Shown here piece by piece: positions 1-9,227 of a stretch of DNA of 64,000 nt; the stretch's first letter is position 1, and each line of letters begins with the position of its first letter. The position numbers were made by a program, and so were the translations under genes. Under the pieces are notes generated by a model. It searched no databases, was not told the origin of the DNA, and was given only the letters and a program-made list of their open reading frames with translations. The stretch is from Snodgrassella sp. CFCC 13594 (GTDB lineage Bacteria; Pseudomonadota; Gammaproteobacteria; Burkholderiales; Neisseriaceae): NCBI RefSeq assembly GCF_001590725.1, contig NZ_LQXR01000003.1, forward strand, positions 62,001 to 126,000. Reading direction: 5' to 3'.

Positions 1-118
1 TTCCTCATGGGGATGGTTAGGCTGTTAAAAATATGCCTGAAACATGGTTCTGTTTGCGTTTGCGGCAATATCGATGGCACACAAATTCTGTTAACATAGT
101 ACGCATTAATGCACTCAT

Positions 119-147
119 TTCAGGCAACCTATTTTAGGCTGCCTGAA
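119..147. terminator. Inverted uptake-sequence hairpin upstream of trpS
   Basis: TTCAGGCAACCT and AGGCTGCCTGAA face each other across a 5-base loop and pair with one G-T wobble. Positions 136-147 are an exact uptake sequence. It probably ends a gene to the left of the window. The remaining first 118 bases hold no gene I can support. Confidence 0.5.
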
Positions 148-167
148 TCTCCGGAAAGCAATTCATC

Positions 168-1178
168 ATGAGCAAAACGCGCGTACTCACCGGCGTCACC
201 CCCAGCGGGATTCCTCATTTGGGCAACTATGTGGGCGCCATTCGTCCGGCTATTGCGGCCAGTCAAAATCCCGATACTGAAACTTTTTTCTTTTTGTCGG
301 ATTACCATGCTTTGATTAAATGTCATGAACCTGAGCGTGTGCATGAGTCCACACAGGCCGTGGCTGCCACTTGGTTGGCTTGTGGGCTGAATCCGGAACA
401 CACCACGTTTTACCGTCAGTCAGACATTCCTGAAACCATGGAATTGAATTGGATTTTGACGTGTATTACTGCCAAAGGCTTGATGAACCGTGCGCATGCG
501 TATAAAGCGGCAGTACAAGATAACCACGAAAAAGGCCAAGAAGACCCAGATCATGGCGTAGAAATGGGGCTGTATTGTTATCCTATTTTGATGACTGCGG
601 ATATTTTGTTGTTTAATGCCAATAAGGTGCCGGTTGGCCGAGATCAGATTCAGCACTTGGAAATGGCGCGCGACATCGCAGGACGCTTCAATCATCGGTT
701 TAAGTCATTATTTACGCTGCCTGAAGTACAGATCGATGAGGATGTTGAAACCCTGGTAGGTCTGGATGGACGGAAAATGAGCAAAAGCTATGGCAATACC
801 ATTCCGTTGTTTGAGAGTGAAAAAAAGCTGCAAAAGGCCGTCAATAAGATTGTTACCAACGAGAAAGAGCCGGGCGTTCCCAAATCCCCTGATGAAAGCC
901 CGCTATTTGACATTTATAAAGCATTTGCCACTCATGAAGAAACAATGGCATTCACGCAGATGTTGGCCGATGGTTTGGCATGGGGTGAGGCCAAAAAAAT
1001 GCTGGCCACCAAAATCAATATGGAATTGGCTGATAAGCGAGATCGCTATCATGAATTAATGGCCAAGCCTTCACTCATTGAAGAGATTTTACAAGCAGGC
1101 GCTACCAAAGCGCGTGAGCAGGCACGTCCTTTGCTTGATGCTGTACGCGAAGCGGTGGGCATTCGGATATTGAAATAA
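168..1178 (+). CDS. trpS: Tryptophanyl-tRNA synthetase
   Basis: Class I aminoacyl-tRNA synthetase that charges tRNA-Trp with tryptophan in the cytoplasm. The 336-aa length is normal for bacterial TrpS. The HIGH-type ATP signature appears as [10 protein letters not shown] near residue 13, and the second signature as KMSKS near residue 203, within [10 protein letters not shown]. Between them lies the usual tryptophan-pocket region ([24 protein letters not shown]). GGAAAG lies upstream of the ATG at a slightly long distance. It is followed on the same strand by a DJ-1/PfpI gene after a short gap, with no sign of a shared function. Identification is firm. Confidence 0.97.
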   Translation: MSKTRVLTGVTPSGIPHLGNYVGAIRPAIAASQNPDTETFFFLSDYHALIKCHEPERVHESTQAVAATWLACGLNPEHTTFYRQSDIPETMELNWILTCITAKGLMNRAHAYKAAVQDNHEKGQEDPDHGVEMGLYCYPILMTADILLFNANKVPVGRDQIQHLEMARDIAGRFNHRFKSLFTLPEVQIDEDVETLVGLDGRKMSKSYGNTIPLFESEKKLQKAVNKIVTNEKEPGVPKSPDESPLFDIYKAFATHEETMAFTQMLADGLAWGEAKKMLATKINMELADKRDRYHELMAKPSLIEEILQAGATKAREQARPLLDAVREAVGIRILK

Positions 1179-1243
1179 AATCGAGCCATAAACCGTTCAG
1201 GCAACTTTTCCCTTCTGTTTGACTGCCATGATGGAATGACTTT

Positions 1244-1837
1244 ATGTCCGCTTGTGAAAAAATGAACATTGGTATTCTGATTTATGATGGGGCGGAGGTG
1301 CTGGATTTTGCTGGCCCGTTTGAGGTGTTCAGTACAGCCAAGTGCTTGTGTGAATATGATTGGCAAGTTAACTTGATTGCATCAGAACCAAGGCCTATAG
1401 AGGCGCGTGGTGGTTTTGTAGTAGTGCCCCATATGGGTATTAATCAAGTGTCGGCATTGGATGTGTTGGTAGTGGTTGGCGGCGTCCATACTCAAGCTTT
1501 ACAAGATGCCCTTTTATTGGCGTGGCTCAAGGATATGGCATCCAAAGTACCTCAGGTGGTTTCGGTGTGTACTGGGGTGTTTTTGTTGGCACAAACGGGC
1601 TGTTTGGATGGTAGTCGGGTGACAACGCATTGGGAAGATATGGCTGATTTGCAGCACCAATACCCCATGCTCACAGTGTTGGCAGGAAAGCGCTGGGTGG
1701 CAGATGGCAACTATATTACTTCTGGCGGTATTTCTGCTGGCATTGATATGAGCTTGTTTTTGGTGTCTCAGTGGGGCGGTTTGGCACTGGCTGAGCGCAC
1801 AGCCAAACAAATGGAATATCGCTGGCACCGCAATTAA
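1244..1837 (+). CDS. DJ-1/PfpI family protein (isonitrile-hydratase-like)
   Basis: A 197-aa single-domain protein of the class I glutamine-amidotransferase-like DJ-1/PfpI superfamily. The opening NIGILIYDGAEVLDFAGPFE is typical of the InhA/AraC-type subgroup. The nucleophile elbow is SVCTGVFLLA, with the cysteine near residue 107, and ITSGGISAGIDMSL follows as in isonitrile hydratase relatives. The start could also be the ATG at 1262, immediately before NIGILIY; neither has a strong ribosome binding site. It lies a few bases before a Nudix gene on the same strand. The substrate cannot be told from sequence; homologues include hydratases, glyoxalases and stress proteins. Confidence 0.8.
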   Translation: MSACEKMNIGILIYDGAEVLDFAGPFEVFSTAKCLCEYDWQVNLIASEPRPIEARGGFVVVPHMGINQVSALDVLVVVGGVHTQALQDALLLAWLKDMASKVPQVVSVCTGVFLLAQTGCLDGSRVTTHWEDMADLQHQYPMLTVLAGKRWVADGNYITSGGISAGIDMSLFLVSQWGGLALAERTAKQMEYRWHRN

Positions 1838-1893
1838 ATGTTTTGGTGGGTATGGCAATACGTTGCTTTGATAGCGTATGTTGGGTGGCATTG

Positions 1894-2346
1894 ATGATGA
1901 AAAATGGTGATGAGATTGGCGTTGATGCACCAATAAAATTGGCTACTGCAGGTTTGGTGGTTTGGCATCAAAATAGATTATTACTGGCTTTTAGCAAGCA
2001 CAAATTGGCTTGGTATCTGCCTGGCGGCAAAGTGGATGAGGGAGAAACAGCGTTGGCAGCGCTGTGCCGCGAGTGTTGGGAAGAGTTGGGTTGCCGTCTA
2101 AAGCCCAATGATGTGCAATATTATCGGCACATCAGTGCGCCTGCTTATGGTGAGCCGAAGCACACAGTGATGGAGCAGGAATGTTTTATGGCAAATTGGC
2201 AGGGTTATTTGCCTCAGCCTCAGGCCGAAATTGGTGCTGTGCGTTATTTTTCTTGGGCTGAATATGGTCAGCTAGCCGTGCAAGTGCCGGGTGTGGTGCA
2301 ATTGTATGGGCATTTACAACATGATTTTGGACTGGAAAACACGTGA
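1894..2346 (+). CDS. Nudix hydrolase
   Basis: A 150-aa Nudix pyrophosphohydrolase, probably acting on a nucleotide-type diphosphate. The Nudix box is clear: GGKVDEGETALAALCRE followed by CWEELGC, which keeps the metal-binding glutamates. I place the start at 1894 (MMKNGDEIG), because the open frame reaching back to 1843 adds residues with no family resemblance. The stop overlaps the GTG start of gshB by four bases (GTGA), so the two are probably translationally coupled. The substrate is unknown; the link to gshB is positional only. Confidence 0.8.
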   Translation: MMKNGDEIGVDAPIKLATAGLVVWHQNRLLLAFSKHKLAWYLPGGKVDEGETALAALCRECWEELGCRLKPNDVQYYRHISAPAYGEPKHTVMEQECFMANWQGYLPQPQAEIGAVRYFSWAEYGQLAVQVPGVVQLYGHLQHDFGLENT

Positions 2347-3311
2347 ATATCTTATTTATTGCTGACCCACTGGCTGGATTCAAAACGTACAAAGACACAA
2401 CATACGCGATGATGCGAGAGATGGCGAATCGTGGTTGGCAGTTATCACACACATTGTCATCTCAGCTGAGCATAGCTGATGGCCAAGTGGTGGCCGAAAG
2501 TGTGCCTTTCGATTTCCTAGGTGCACAAAACGACCACGATCATGCTTGGTTCCAGTGCGCCGACAGCCAACATTTGGCTTTGAATGAGTTTGATGCGGTA
2601 ATCATGCGCACCGATCCACCGTTTGATTTGCAGTATCTTTACGCCACGCAACTGCTGACGTTGGCCGAGCAACAGGGCGCTAAGGTTTATAACAGTGGCC
2701 AAGCCATGCGTGATTTTAATGAAAAATTGGCTATTTTGAACTTCAGTACGTTTACGGCACCCACTTTAGTGACCACGCGTGCCGCCGATGTGCGTGATTT
2801 TTTGGCGACGCACCATGACATTATTGTTAAACCATTGGATGGTATGGGTGGCATGGGCATTTTTCGCCTAACTGAAAATGACCACAACATTGGCAGTATT
2901 TTAGAAACGTTGATGCACTTGGATACCCGTACCATTATGGCACAGCGTTATATCCCGCAAATTGTGGATGGAGATAAGCGTATTTTGGTCATTGGTGGGC
3001 AAGTCATTCCTTATGCACTGGCACGCATTCCGCAAGGCAAAGAAACCCGTGGCAATTTGGCTGCGGGCGGCAAAGGTGTGGCACGGCCTTTAACGGCGCG
3101 TGATCGTGATATTGCCCAGCACTTAGCGCCTGAGCTGGTTCGCCGTGGCATTCTCTTGGCAGGCTTGGATGTGATTGGTGATTATTTAACAGAAGTCAAT
3201 GTGACCAGCCCGACGGGATTCCAAGAGATCATGAAGCAAACCGACTGTGATGTGGCGGCTTTGTTTGCAGATGCTGTGGCGTTGGCTGATGTGGCGGTGA
3301 CCCAAGCTTAA
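2343..3311 (+). CDS. gshB: Glutathione synthetase
   Basis: ATP-grasp ligase that joins gamma-glutamylcysteine and glycine, the second step of glutathione synthesis in the cytoplasm. The 322 aa fit the family (about 315). Typical segments are DPPFDLQYLYATQLL, the ATP-binding KPLDGMGGMGIFRL, and ALARIPQGKETRGNLAAGG. The C-terminal metal/substrate segment is EVNVTSPTGFQEI. It starts with GTG overlapping the Nudix stop. The first-step gene gshA is not in the window. Confidence 0.97.
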   Translation: MNILFIADPLAGFKTYKDTTYAMMREMANRGWQLSHTLSSQLSIADGQVVAESVPFDFLGAQNDHDHAWFQCADSQHLALNEFDAVIMRTDPPFDLQYLYATQLLTLAEQQGAKVYNSGQAMRDFNEKLAILNFSTFTAPTLVTTRAADVRDFLATHHDIIVKPLDGMGGMGIFRLTENDHNIGSILETLMHLDTRTIMAQRYIPQIVDGDKRILVIGGQVIPYALARIPQGKETRGNLAAGGKGVARPLTARDRDIAQHLAPELVRRGILLAGLDVIGDYLTEVNVTSPTGFQEIMKQTDCDVAALFADAVALADVAVTQA

Positions 3312-3365
3312 GCTTGGCTTCAGGCAACCTGGGTATGCTGGTGTTGTTCACAATAATGGATTGAC

Positions 3366-3785
3366 GTGTGGGTTATGGATACCAAAAAAGCAACGCCGTT
3401 TGCACAACAAATTAAAGGGAAAACTGGCTTTCGCCGCATCATGAATGCCTATGGTTATTCGCTGGCGGGGTTGAAGGCGGCGCTGAGTGAAGCAGCGTTT
3501 CGGCAATTGTTGGTATTCCATGTTGTTTTAATTGTGTTGGCATTTATTTTGGATTTTGGCCCAGCCACACGCATGATGTTGATTATGGCATCATTCATTA
3601 GCTGGATTGTGGAGTTGTTTAATACCGCCATTGAAGCGGCGGTGGATCACACTTCGTTGGCTAAACACCCATTGGCCAAGCGTGCTAAAGATACCGCTTC
3701 GGCTGCTCAATTCTTGGCACTGACGTTGGTGGTTATTTTGTGGTTAATGGCCTTGTGGCGTGATTATGGCCCCAATGTGTTTTAA
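3366..3785 (+). CDS. dgkA: Diacylglycerol kinase
   Basis: Small inner-membrane kinase that phosphorylates diacylglycerol to phosphatidic acid, recycling lipid from membrane-derived glycan synthesis. At 139 aa it is slightly longer than E. coli DgkA (122). Three hydrophobic segments are visible. The signature stretch is ELFNTAIEAAVDH followed by AKDTASAAQFLAL, which holds the conserved Glu/Asn/Lys/Asp residues of the active site. The GTG at 3366 has GGA at good distance; an ATG at 3375 is an alternative. It stands alone after gshB. Confidence 0.93.
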   Translation: MWVMDTKKATPFAQQIKGKTGFRRIMNAYGYSLAGLKAALSEAAFRQLLVFHVVLIVLAFILDFGPATRMMLIMASFISWIVELFNTAIEAAVDHTSLAKHPLAKRAKDTASAAQFLALTLVVILWLMALWRDYGPNVF

Positions 3786-3880
3786 AGATGGTTGCATGGC
3801 TATGCTCTTATTGGTTATTGAATACAACAAACCTGTTTTTGGCTTTGCTGTGCACCGCTGGTGGGATAATGGCAAGGTGA

Positions 3881-3892
3881 TTCAGGCAGCCT
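3881..3892 (-). repeat. DNA uptake sequence (AG-sim dialect)
   Basis: Exact TTCAGGCAGCCT in the gap between dgkA and dnaX. The rest of this roughly 210-base gap shows no gene. Confidence 0.85.
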
Positions 3893-4003
3893 AAAGCAAT
3901 TTATTGACTTGTTTTGTCGCGTTTTGGCTTCATTTTAATAATGATTTGACTGAGTTTCCGTATCTTTATGGATTGGTGCGGGATTTGATGGCTTTGGATG
4001 CTT

Positions 4004-6177
4004 ATGACGTATCAAGTATTGGCGCGCAAATGGCGGCCGAAAAAATTTGCGGATTTGGTGGGACAGGAGCATGTGGTTAAGGCATTGGTGAATGCTTTAG
4101 ACAAAGGCCGCCTGCATCATGCTTATCTACTCACAGGCACCCGTGGCGTGGGCAAAACCACGATTGCGCGAATTCTGGCCAAAAGCCTCAATTGCCCTCA
4201 TGTGCAACATGGCGAACCTTGCTGCGCATGCGATAGCTGCCGACAAATTGATGCGGGCCGCTATGTGGATGTGCTGGAAATTGATGCGGCATCCAACACA
4301 GGCATTGATAATATCCGCGAAGTCTTGGAGAACGCCCAGTATGCACCCACGATGGGGCGTTACAAAGTGTACATTATTGATGAAGTACACATGCTTTCCA
4401 AAAGCGCCTTTAATGCCATGCTCAAAACTTTGGAAGAACCACCAGAACACGTGAAATTCATTCTGGCAACCACCGACCCACAAAAAGTACCGGTAACCGT
4501 GTTGAGCCGCTGCTTGCAATTTGTGTTGCGCAACCTGAATGGTCAGCAAGTACACGATCATCTGGCCCATGTGTTGCACACCGAAGACATACCGTTCGAA
4601 GAAGCTGCGCTACAGCTATTGGGTCGAGCAGCCATGGGTTCCATGCGCGATGCTTTAAGCTTACTCGATCAGGCCATTGCGATGGGATCCGGGCAAGTCA
4701 CCGAAGCGGATGTGCGCCACATGATCGGCGCAGTTGATAAATCATATTTGTATGATTTATTGGATGCCTTGGCTGCGCAACAAGGCCAGGCATTGTTGGA
4801 CAACGCCGAAGAGATGGCCAGCCGAGCTGTTGGATTTGACAGTGCGCTAAATGAGTTGGCGGTTTTGTTGCAGCGGCTCACGTTGTTGCAGGTGGTACCC
4901 AGTGCATTGGCGCAGGACGATCCTGAGTATGAAGCCTTAAATCGGTTATCGCGAAAATTCAGTGCCGAGCAATTGCAGCTTTATTACCAGTGTGCACTAC
5001 GCGGTAAAGCGGACCTACCGTTAGCGCCAGATGAATATGCAGGATTCCTGATGACATTGTTACGTATGCTGGCTTTTGCCCGATGGCGTCAACGAATATC
5101 CCTGTCCAAGCACAAATCGAAGGCACGGCCTTGTGTGATGTAGCGGCAGTATCGCCCCGAAAGCCTAAGGCGGCACTCGCCGCCATAAATGAAGTGAGCG
5201 TGGTAGTTGAGCCAATGCCTGAGGTGGCACCAACTTCCTCATGCCAGGTTTCGGTATCTAGTACCGTGGATGAACCACTGCCACATGATGCGAATCCGAG
5301 TGAGGAACACAATCGAGATCAACACCATGATCCATTGCCTTGGGAAGAAGCAACTGCTTTGACTCATGGGGATGAAATGGCCAGTTCATTCGAAGCCGAT
5401 GATCAAGAAGACGCTGGTTCAATGGCGGCCACGCACACGACGACCCAAAAATCACCACAACAACCCTCTTCATTGACGGAAACGCAGCCAACCACAGCCC
5501 AGCCCGCAGAAGATGATTTGGTTGCACCGATGGCAAAGGCGCCGGTTGAGCCGCCAATGGGCATGGCTCATGTTCAACAGGGGTCTGTTTCAAAATCAGA
5601 GTATGAATCACAGAGGCTGCCTGAATACATAGAGGACGCGAGTGTGCCTTCAACGCTTGCTGATACAAATAATGTGCTTGAGCATATGGTTGTTGATCAG
5701 GTTGTGTCGTCACCTGAAGTACTGTCGCCAGCGTCTTTACCACCTTTAAATGGTGATAACTGGCCACAGATTTTGGCGACTTTGTCGCATCAATTGGGTG
5801 CGGTACAATTGTTCAGTTTGCACACAGCGGTGCGCTCATTTGATGCCGACAGTGGACATTTGATATTGGCGCTGGCCCAGCAAGGCGCAGCCACGGCCAG
5901 TAAATCCCGCTTGGCTCGGTTGGGCCAGATACTGACAGAAGCCTATGGTCAACCAATTAGTGTGGGTACTGAAACCTGGCAAGATGCACCGGGTTTGGAA
6001 ACACCGGATATGCGTCAACATCGAGTGCAGCGCGAACAGCAACAGCAGGCACAGCGTCTATTGGAGGCAGATGCCACGGCGCAAGCATTAATTCAAGAAT
6101 TTTCGGCAACGTGGGTAGCCGGTAGTTTGGTATTAAAAGATAGGCTCGCGCCGACGAATAATTATTTTGACCATTAA
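4004..6177 (+). CDS. dnaX: DNA polymerase III subunit tau/gamma, split by a -1 frameshift
   Basis: Clamp-loader subunit of the replicative polymerase. The first part (MTYQVLARKWRPKKF) carries Walker A GTRGVGKTT, the zinc knuckle CPHVQHGEPCCACDSC, Walker B IIDEVHML and the SRC motif LSRC: domains I-III of a gamma-type ATPase. After LLRMLAFA the frame breaks at 5079-5081 and runs to a stop at 5143. The frame beginning at 5083 (MASTNIPVQAQ) continues open to 6177 with an acidic, Pro/Ala/Thr-rich linker and a tau-like end. One extra C (GCC CCG ATG) would join them into about 724 aa. I see no classical slippery heptamer such as E. coli dnaX has. An upstream ATG at 3998 is possible. It is followed by ybaB and recR, a common order. 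Confidence 0.93.
5614..5625 (+). repeat. DNA uptake sequence inside dnaX
   Basis: Exact AGGCTGCCTGAA within the linker-coding part of dnaX. Confidence 0.85.
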
Positions 6178-6191
6178 CATAAGGAAAAACG

Positions 6192-6533
6192 ATGTTTGGA
6201 AAAGCCGGTTTGGGTGGACTGATGAAGCAGGCGCAGCAAATGCAAGAGCGCATGAAGAAAGCGCAGGCAGAAATGGGTAATGTGGAAGTAGAAGGTGAAT
6301 CGGGTGCCGGTATGGTTAAGGTCACCATGACCTGCCATTATGGTGTTAAGCGCATCCACATTGATGAGAGCTTGCTGGCGGATGCCGTAGAGGATAAGGA
6401 AATGTTGGAAGATTTGGTGGCTGCTGCCGTGAATGATGCGGTGCGCAAGGCTGAATCCACCACGCAGGAGCGCATGGCACAATTTACCCAAGGCATGAAT
6501 TTGCCTGCAGGTATGGGTGATTTTTTTAAATAA
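6192..6533 (+). CDS. ybaB: YbaB/EbfC family nucleoid-associated protein
   Basis: Small DNA-binding protein (113 aa) of the YbaB/EbfC family, which binds DNA as a dimer and is thought to shape the nucleoid. The opening [20 protein letters not shown], the Gly-rich segment, [17 protein letters not shown] and the C-terminal [19 protein letters not shown] are all typical. A good ribosome binding site (AAGGAAAAACG) precedes the ATG. It sits between dnaX and recR, the widespread dnaX-ybaB-recR arrangement. Confidence 0.95.
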   Translation: MFGKAGLGGLMKQAQQMQERMKKAQAEMGNVEVEGESGAGMVKVTMTCHYGVKRIHIDESLLADAVEDKEMLEDLVAAAVNDAVRKAESTTQERMAQFTQGMNLPAGMGDFFK

Positions 6534-6549
6534 ATCGGTGTGTATTTTT

Positions 6550-6576
6550 AGGCAACCTGTATTGCACAGGCTGCCT
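6550..6576 (+). terminator. Uptake-sequence hairpin between ybaB and recR
   Basis: AGGCAACCTG and CAGGCTGCCT pair across a 7-base loop. The exact uptake sequence is 6568-6579. There is no T-run, so it may only attenuate transcription into recR. Confidence 0.5.
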
Positions 6577-6618
6577 GAAATTGTATGGAGCGCAATAGGC
6601 GATGGCGAATAAAGAAGC

Positions 6619-7230
6619 ATGAAATCCAAAAATACTGATGCGTTTACCCGCCTAACTGATGCACTGAAAGTATTGCCCAATGTTGGTCCCAAATCTGCGC
6701 AAAGAATGGCGTATGACTTGCTGCAGCATCACCGTACTGGTGCGGAAGAGCTGGTGTCGGCTTTACAACAGGCTTTGTTACAGGTTCATCATTGTCGATT
6801 GTGCAATACTTTTTGTGAAGGCGAAATGTGTGCATTGTGTGCCGATCAAACTCGGGATAGTAAACGCCTGATGATTGTACATATGCCCGTGGATGTGGCC
6901 AGTATGGAAGCGGCTCATTGTCATGATGGTTTGTATTTTGTTTTAATGGGACAGGTTAGCCCAGCGCAAGGCATGGATTTGAGCCACATTGCGTTAGATA
7001 AACTGGTGGCACGCCTACAAAATCATGCGGTGGAGGAGATTATCATTGCCACCAATTTCACTGCCGAAGGCGATGCCACGGCGTATGTACTGGCGCAACT
7101 CTTGAAAGATTTCCCTGGTAAGGTAACCCGTTTGGCACGGGGTATGCCGCTTGGGGGTGAGTTGGAGTATGTGGATGCCGGAACACTGGCACAAGCAGTG
7201 TATGAACGGCGGAAGATAACTGATAATTAA
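6619..7230 (+). CDS. recR: Recombination mediator protein RecR
   Basis: RecFOR-pathway protein that, with RecO, helps load RecA at single-strand gaps. The 203 aa match the family. A helix-hairpin-helix stretch (LKVLPNVGPKSAQRMAYDLL) is followed by the four-cysteine zinc motif CRLCNTFCEGEMCALC and a Toprim domain (LMIVHMPVDVASMEA, IIIATNFTAEGDATA). The C-terminal ARGMPLGGELEYVDAGTLAQA is the usual RecR end. It follows ybaB. Confidence 0.97.
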   Translation: MKSKNTDAFTRLTDALKVLPNVGPKSAQRMAYDLLQHHRTGAEELVSALQQALLQVHHCRLCNTFCEGEMCALCADQTRDSKRLMIVHMPVDVASMEAAHCHDGLYFVLMGQVSPAQGMDLSHIALDKLVARLQNHAVEEIIIATNFTAEGDATAYVLAQLLKDFPGKVTRLARGMPLGGELEYVDAGTLAQAVYERRKITDN

Positions 7231-7256
7231 CATAAACATGCAAGTAAATGATAAAA

Positions 7257-7293
7257 AAACCAACAAGTCTTATTGAAAAGAGATTGTTGGTTT
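7257..7293 (-). terminator. Rho-independent terminator between recR and the NTF2-like gene
   Basis: AAACCAACAA and TTGTTGGTTT form a 10-bp stem. Read leftward it ends in a run of T, so it best serves the minus-strand NTF2-like gene. The plus direction for recR is weaker. Confidence 0.75.
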
Positions 7294-7302
7294 GGTTTGC
7301 TA

Positions 7303-7692
7303 TTAAATTTTCGGTGACAAATGTTCGTGTATGCACAGCCATGAGCCATCAGGTTGCCGATCTAAGATAATCGATTCTCTTTCTTCATTGTGGATAATCT
7401 GACCATCCCACTGCAATGTGGTGGCGACTTCATGAATGTAAATAGCGGTTGAACCACACACAAAAATTTGAGGGTTGGTTGATTGGCAAGCCATGACATG
7501 GAAGCCGTGTTCCATTTCCCAGATTGACCAAGTATTGTGATAGTCTTTTTTACTGGTTAATGGATAGGCTAAATTGTAAAAAACAAAACTGGCATGATCA
7601 GCAAAAGCATCAAAATAGCGTTTTTTTTGGTGATTTGCAAAAGCCTCAATGATGTTTTCAGCGGCCATAGCGACTGGGCGATGTGTGTTCAT
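7303..7692 (-). CDS. NTF2-like / SnoaL-type small protein
   Basis: A 129-aa protein with the pattern of the NTF2-like superfamily: an N-terminal helix (AENIIEAFANHQKKRYFDAFADHASFVFYN), then strands ending in ERESIILDRQPDGSWLCIHEHLS, the usual last strand pair of SnoaL/DUF4440-type domains. Its ATG overlaps the stop of the NCS1 permease by four bases (ATGA), so it is the third gene of the ureohydrolase operon. Such domains may be enzymes or ligand-binding proteins. No catalytic set can be assigned, so its role in the cassette is inferred from position only. Confidence 0.7.
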   Translation of the reverse strand: MNTHRPVAMAAENIIEAFANHQKKRYFDAFADHASFVFYNLAYPLTSKKDYHNTWSIWEMEHGFHVMACQSTNPQIFVCGSTAIYIHEVATTLQWDGQIIHNEERESIILDRQPDGSWLCIHEHLSPKI

Positions 7693-9155
7693 ATTGATGG
7701 CTCCTGGGGTTCATGACTGGGTCCAAATACTTCGGCGGGTTCTGGAAAAATAGTAGTGAAAATAAGATAAAGCACTGCTGAAGACAGCAAGGTCACCACT
7801 AAGCTAAAATCAATACCACCAAATGTATTGCCTAATGGGCCAATGAATTGCCCAGGAATGTTGACAAAACAGATACCTAAAATAGCGCTAGGTATCCATG
7901 CCATCATACCTCGCCAGTTCCAGCCATGGTTAAACCAATATATTCCGCCACGTAATCCCCGATTAAATACCTGTAAATCTTCTGGGCTGTAATACCCTTT
8001 ACGTTGAATATAACCAATTACCATGATGGCAATCCAAGGGCTTGTACATGTGATGATGAGCACTGCAAACGTGGAGACAGCTGTGGTTAAATTGAAAACA
8101 AAGCGGCCAATAAAAATGAAGACAATGGACAATAAACCGATGATGATGGTAGCTGATACGCGTCTTAGTATTCTGGGCAGAATGCTTGAGATATCAAGAC
8201 CAGTGCCATATAAGGCTGTGGTTCCAGTAGAAAGCCCACCCAGTAATGCAATAATGCACAGTGGGAAAAAATACCAAGTTGGTGAAATCGCTAGAAGACC
8301 GCCAATGTAGTTGTTTTGGGTTATATAAGTGGGTGCTTGAGTCGCCACGATTGATGCTGTAATCAGTCCAAAGAAGAAAGGCAGGAAAGTGGCCAATTGA
8401 GCAACGAAAACCGCCCGCATAATTTTGAATTTTGGGGTTTTTACGGGAATGTATCTAGACCAGTCTCCCAGAAAAGCGCCAAACGAAATAGGATTGCTCA
8501 TGGCGATAATAGTTGCCCCAGTAAAAACAGGCCAAAAGGCCGCATCGCCAAGATGCACTTGCCCTGCGTAGTGCCAATCTACTTCACTACTAAAAGCAGG
8601 AATGCCCAAAATAAACATAATACTGGCACCCAAAACTGCAAGTTTGCTTACCGTTACCAATAGCCTGAAACCATAAATACATATGAGTAAGACGATAATA
8701 GCGAAAAATGCGTAAGCCAAAGCGAGATTGGTGTTGGTTTCATGTATGCCAATGACGCGTTTCAAGCCGCCAATTAACGCATCTCCAGAACTCCATACCG
8801 ATAATGAGAAAAAAGTGATGGCTGTGAGCAAAGATAGAAAGGATCCCACAATGCGTCCATGAATGCCAAAGTGAGCACCAGAGGAAACTGCATTATTGGT
8901 GCCATTTTTGGGGCCAAATAACCCCATCGGCGCTAAAATAAAAGCACCTATAATGACGCCAATAATGATGGACATGAGGCCTGCGCCAAGGGAAAGCCCA
9001 AAAATAATAGGAAAACTCCCTAACACTACGGTGGCAAAAGTGTTTGCTCCGCCAAAAATTAATCGGAATAAATCTGTTGTTGTGGAAAATCGTTGGTCAT
9101 CTGGAATGATTTCAACACCGTTGGTTTCAATCGCTATTTTCTTCTTTTTATCCAT
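7689..9155 (-). CDS. NCS1-family permease (purine-cytosine permease type)
   Basis: A 488-aa inner-membrane transporter with about twelve hydrophobic segments. The N-terminal DLFRLIFGGANTFATVVLGSF and FGPKNGTNNAVSSGAHFG resemble the NCS1 (nucleobase-cation symporter-1) signature regions. NCS1 members import cytosine, allantoin, hydantoins, thiamine and related N-rich compounds with H+ or Na+. The ATG at 9155 is chosen because AAAGGATACAAA precedes it. The gene lies between a ureohydrolase and an NTF2-like gene on the same strand, so a guanidino or ureido compound is a likely substrate. That is inference from context. Confidence 0.82.
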   Translation of the reverse strand: MDKKKKIAIETNGVEIIPDDQRFSTTTDLFRLIFGGANTFATVVLGSFPIIFGLSLGAGLMSIIIGVIIGAFILAPMGLFGPKNGTNNAVSSGAHFGIHGRIVGSFLSLLTAITFFSLSVWSSGDALIGGLKRVIGIHETNTNLALAYAFFAIIVLLICIYGFRLLVTVSKLAVLGASIMFILGIPAFSSEVDWHYAGQVHLGDAAFWPVFTGATIIAMSNPISFGAFLGDWSRYIPVKTPKFKIMRAVFVAQLATFLPFFFGLITASIVATQAPTYITQNNYIGGLLAISPTWYFFPLCIIALLGGLSTGTTALYGTGLDISSILPRILRRVSATIIIGLLSIVFIFIGRFVFNLTTAVSTFAVLIITCTSPWIAIMVIGYIQRKGYYSPEDLQVFNRGLRGGIYWFNHGWNWRGMMAWIPSAILGICFVNIPGQFIGPLGNTFGGIDFSLVVTLLSSAVLYLIFTTIFPEPAEVFGPSHEPQEPSI

Positions 9156-9227
9156 TTTGTATCCTTTGGGCATGAGGCCTTGTAACTGGTATAGGTGGGT
9201 GTGAGCCGTTTGTGCGCTTAGCCTATG

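Noticed and set aside
5070..5090. Programmed -1 frameshift in dnaX of the E. coli type
   Set aside because: No A-AAA-AAG-like heptamer and no clear stimulatory hairpin at the break; similar one-base losses occur in other genes of the window. Kept only as an alternative.
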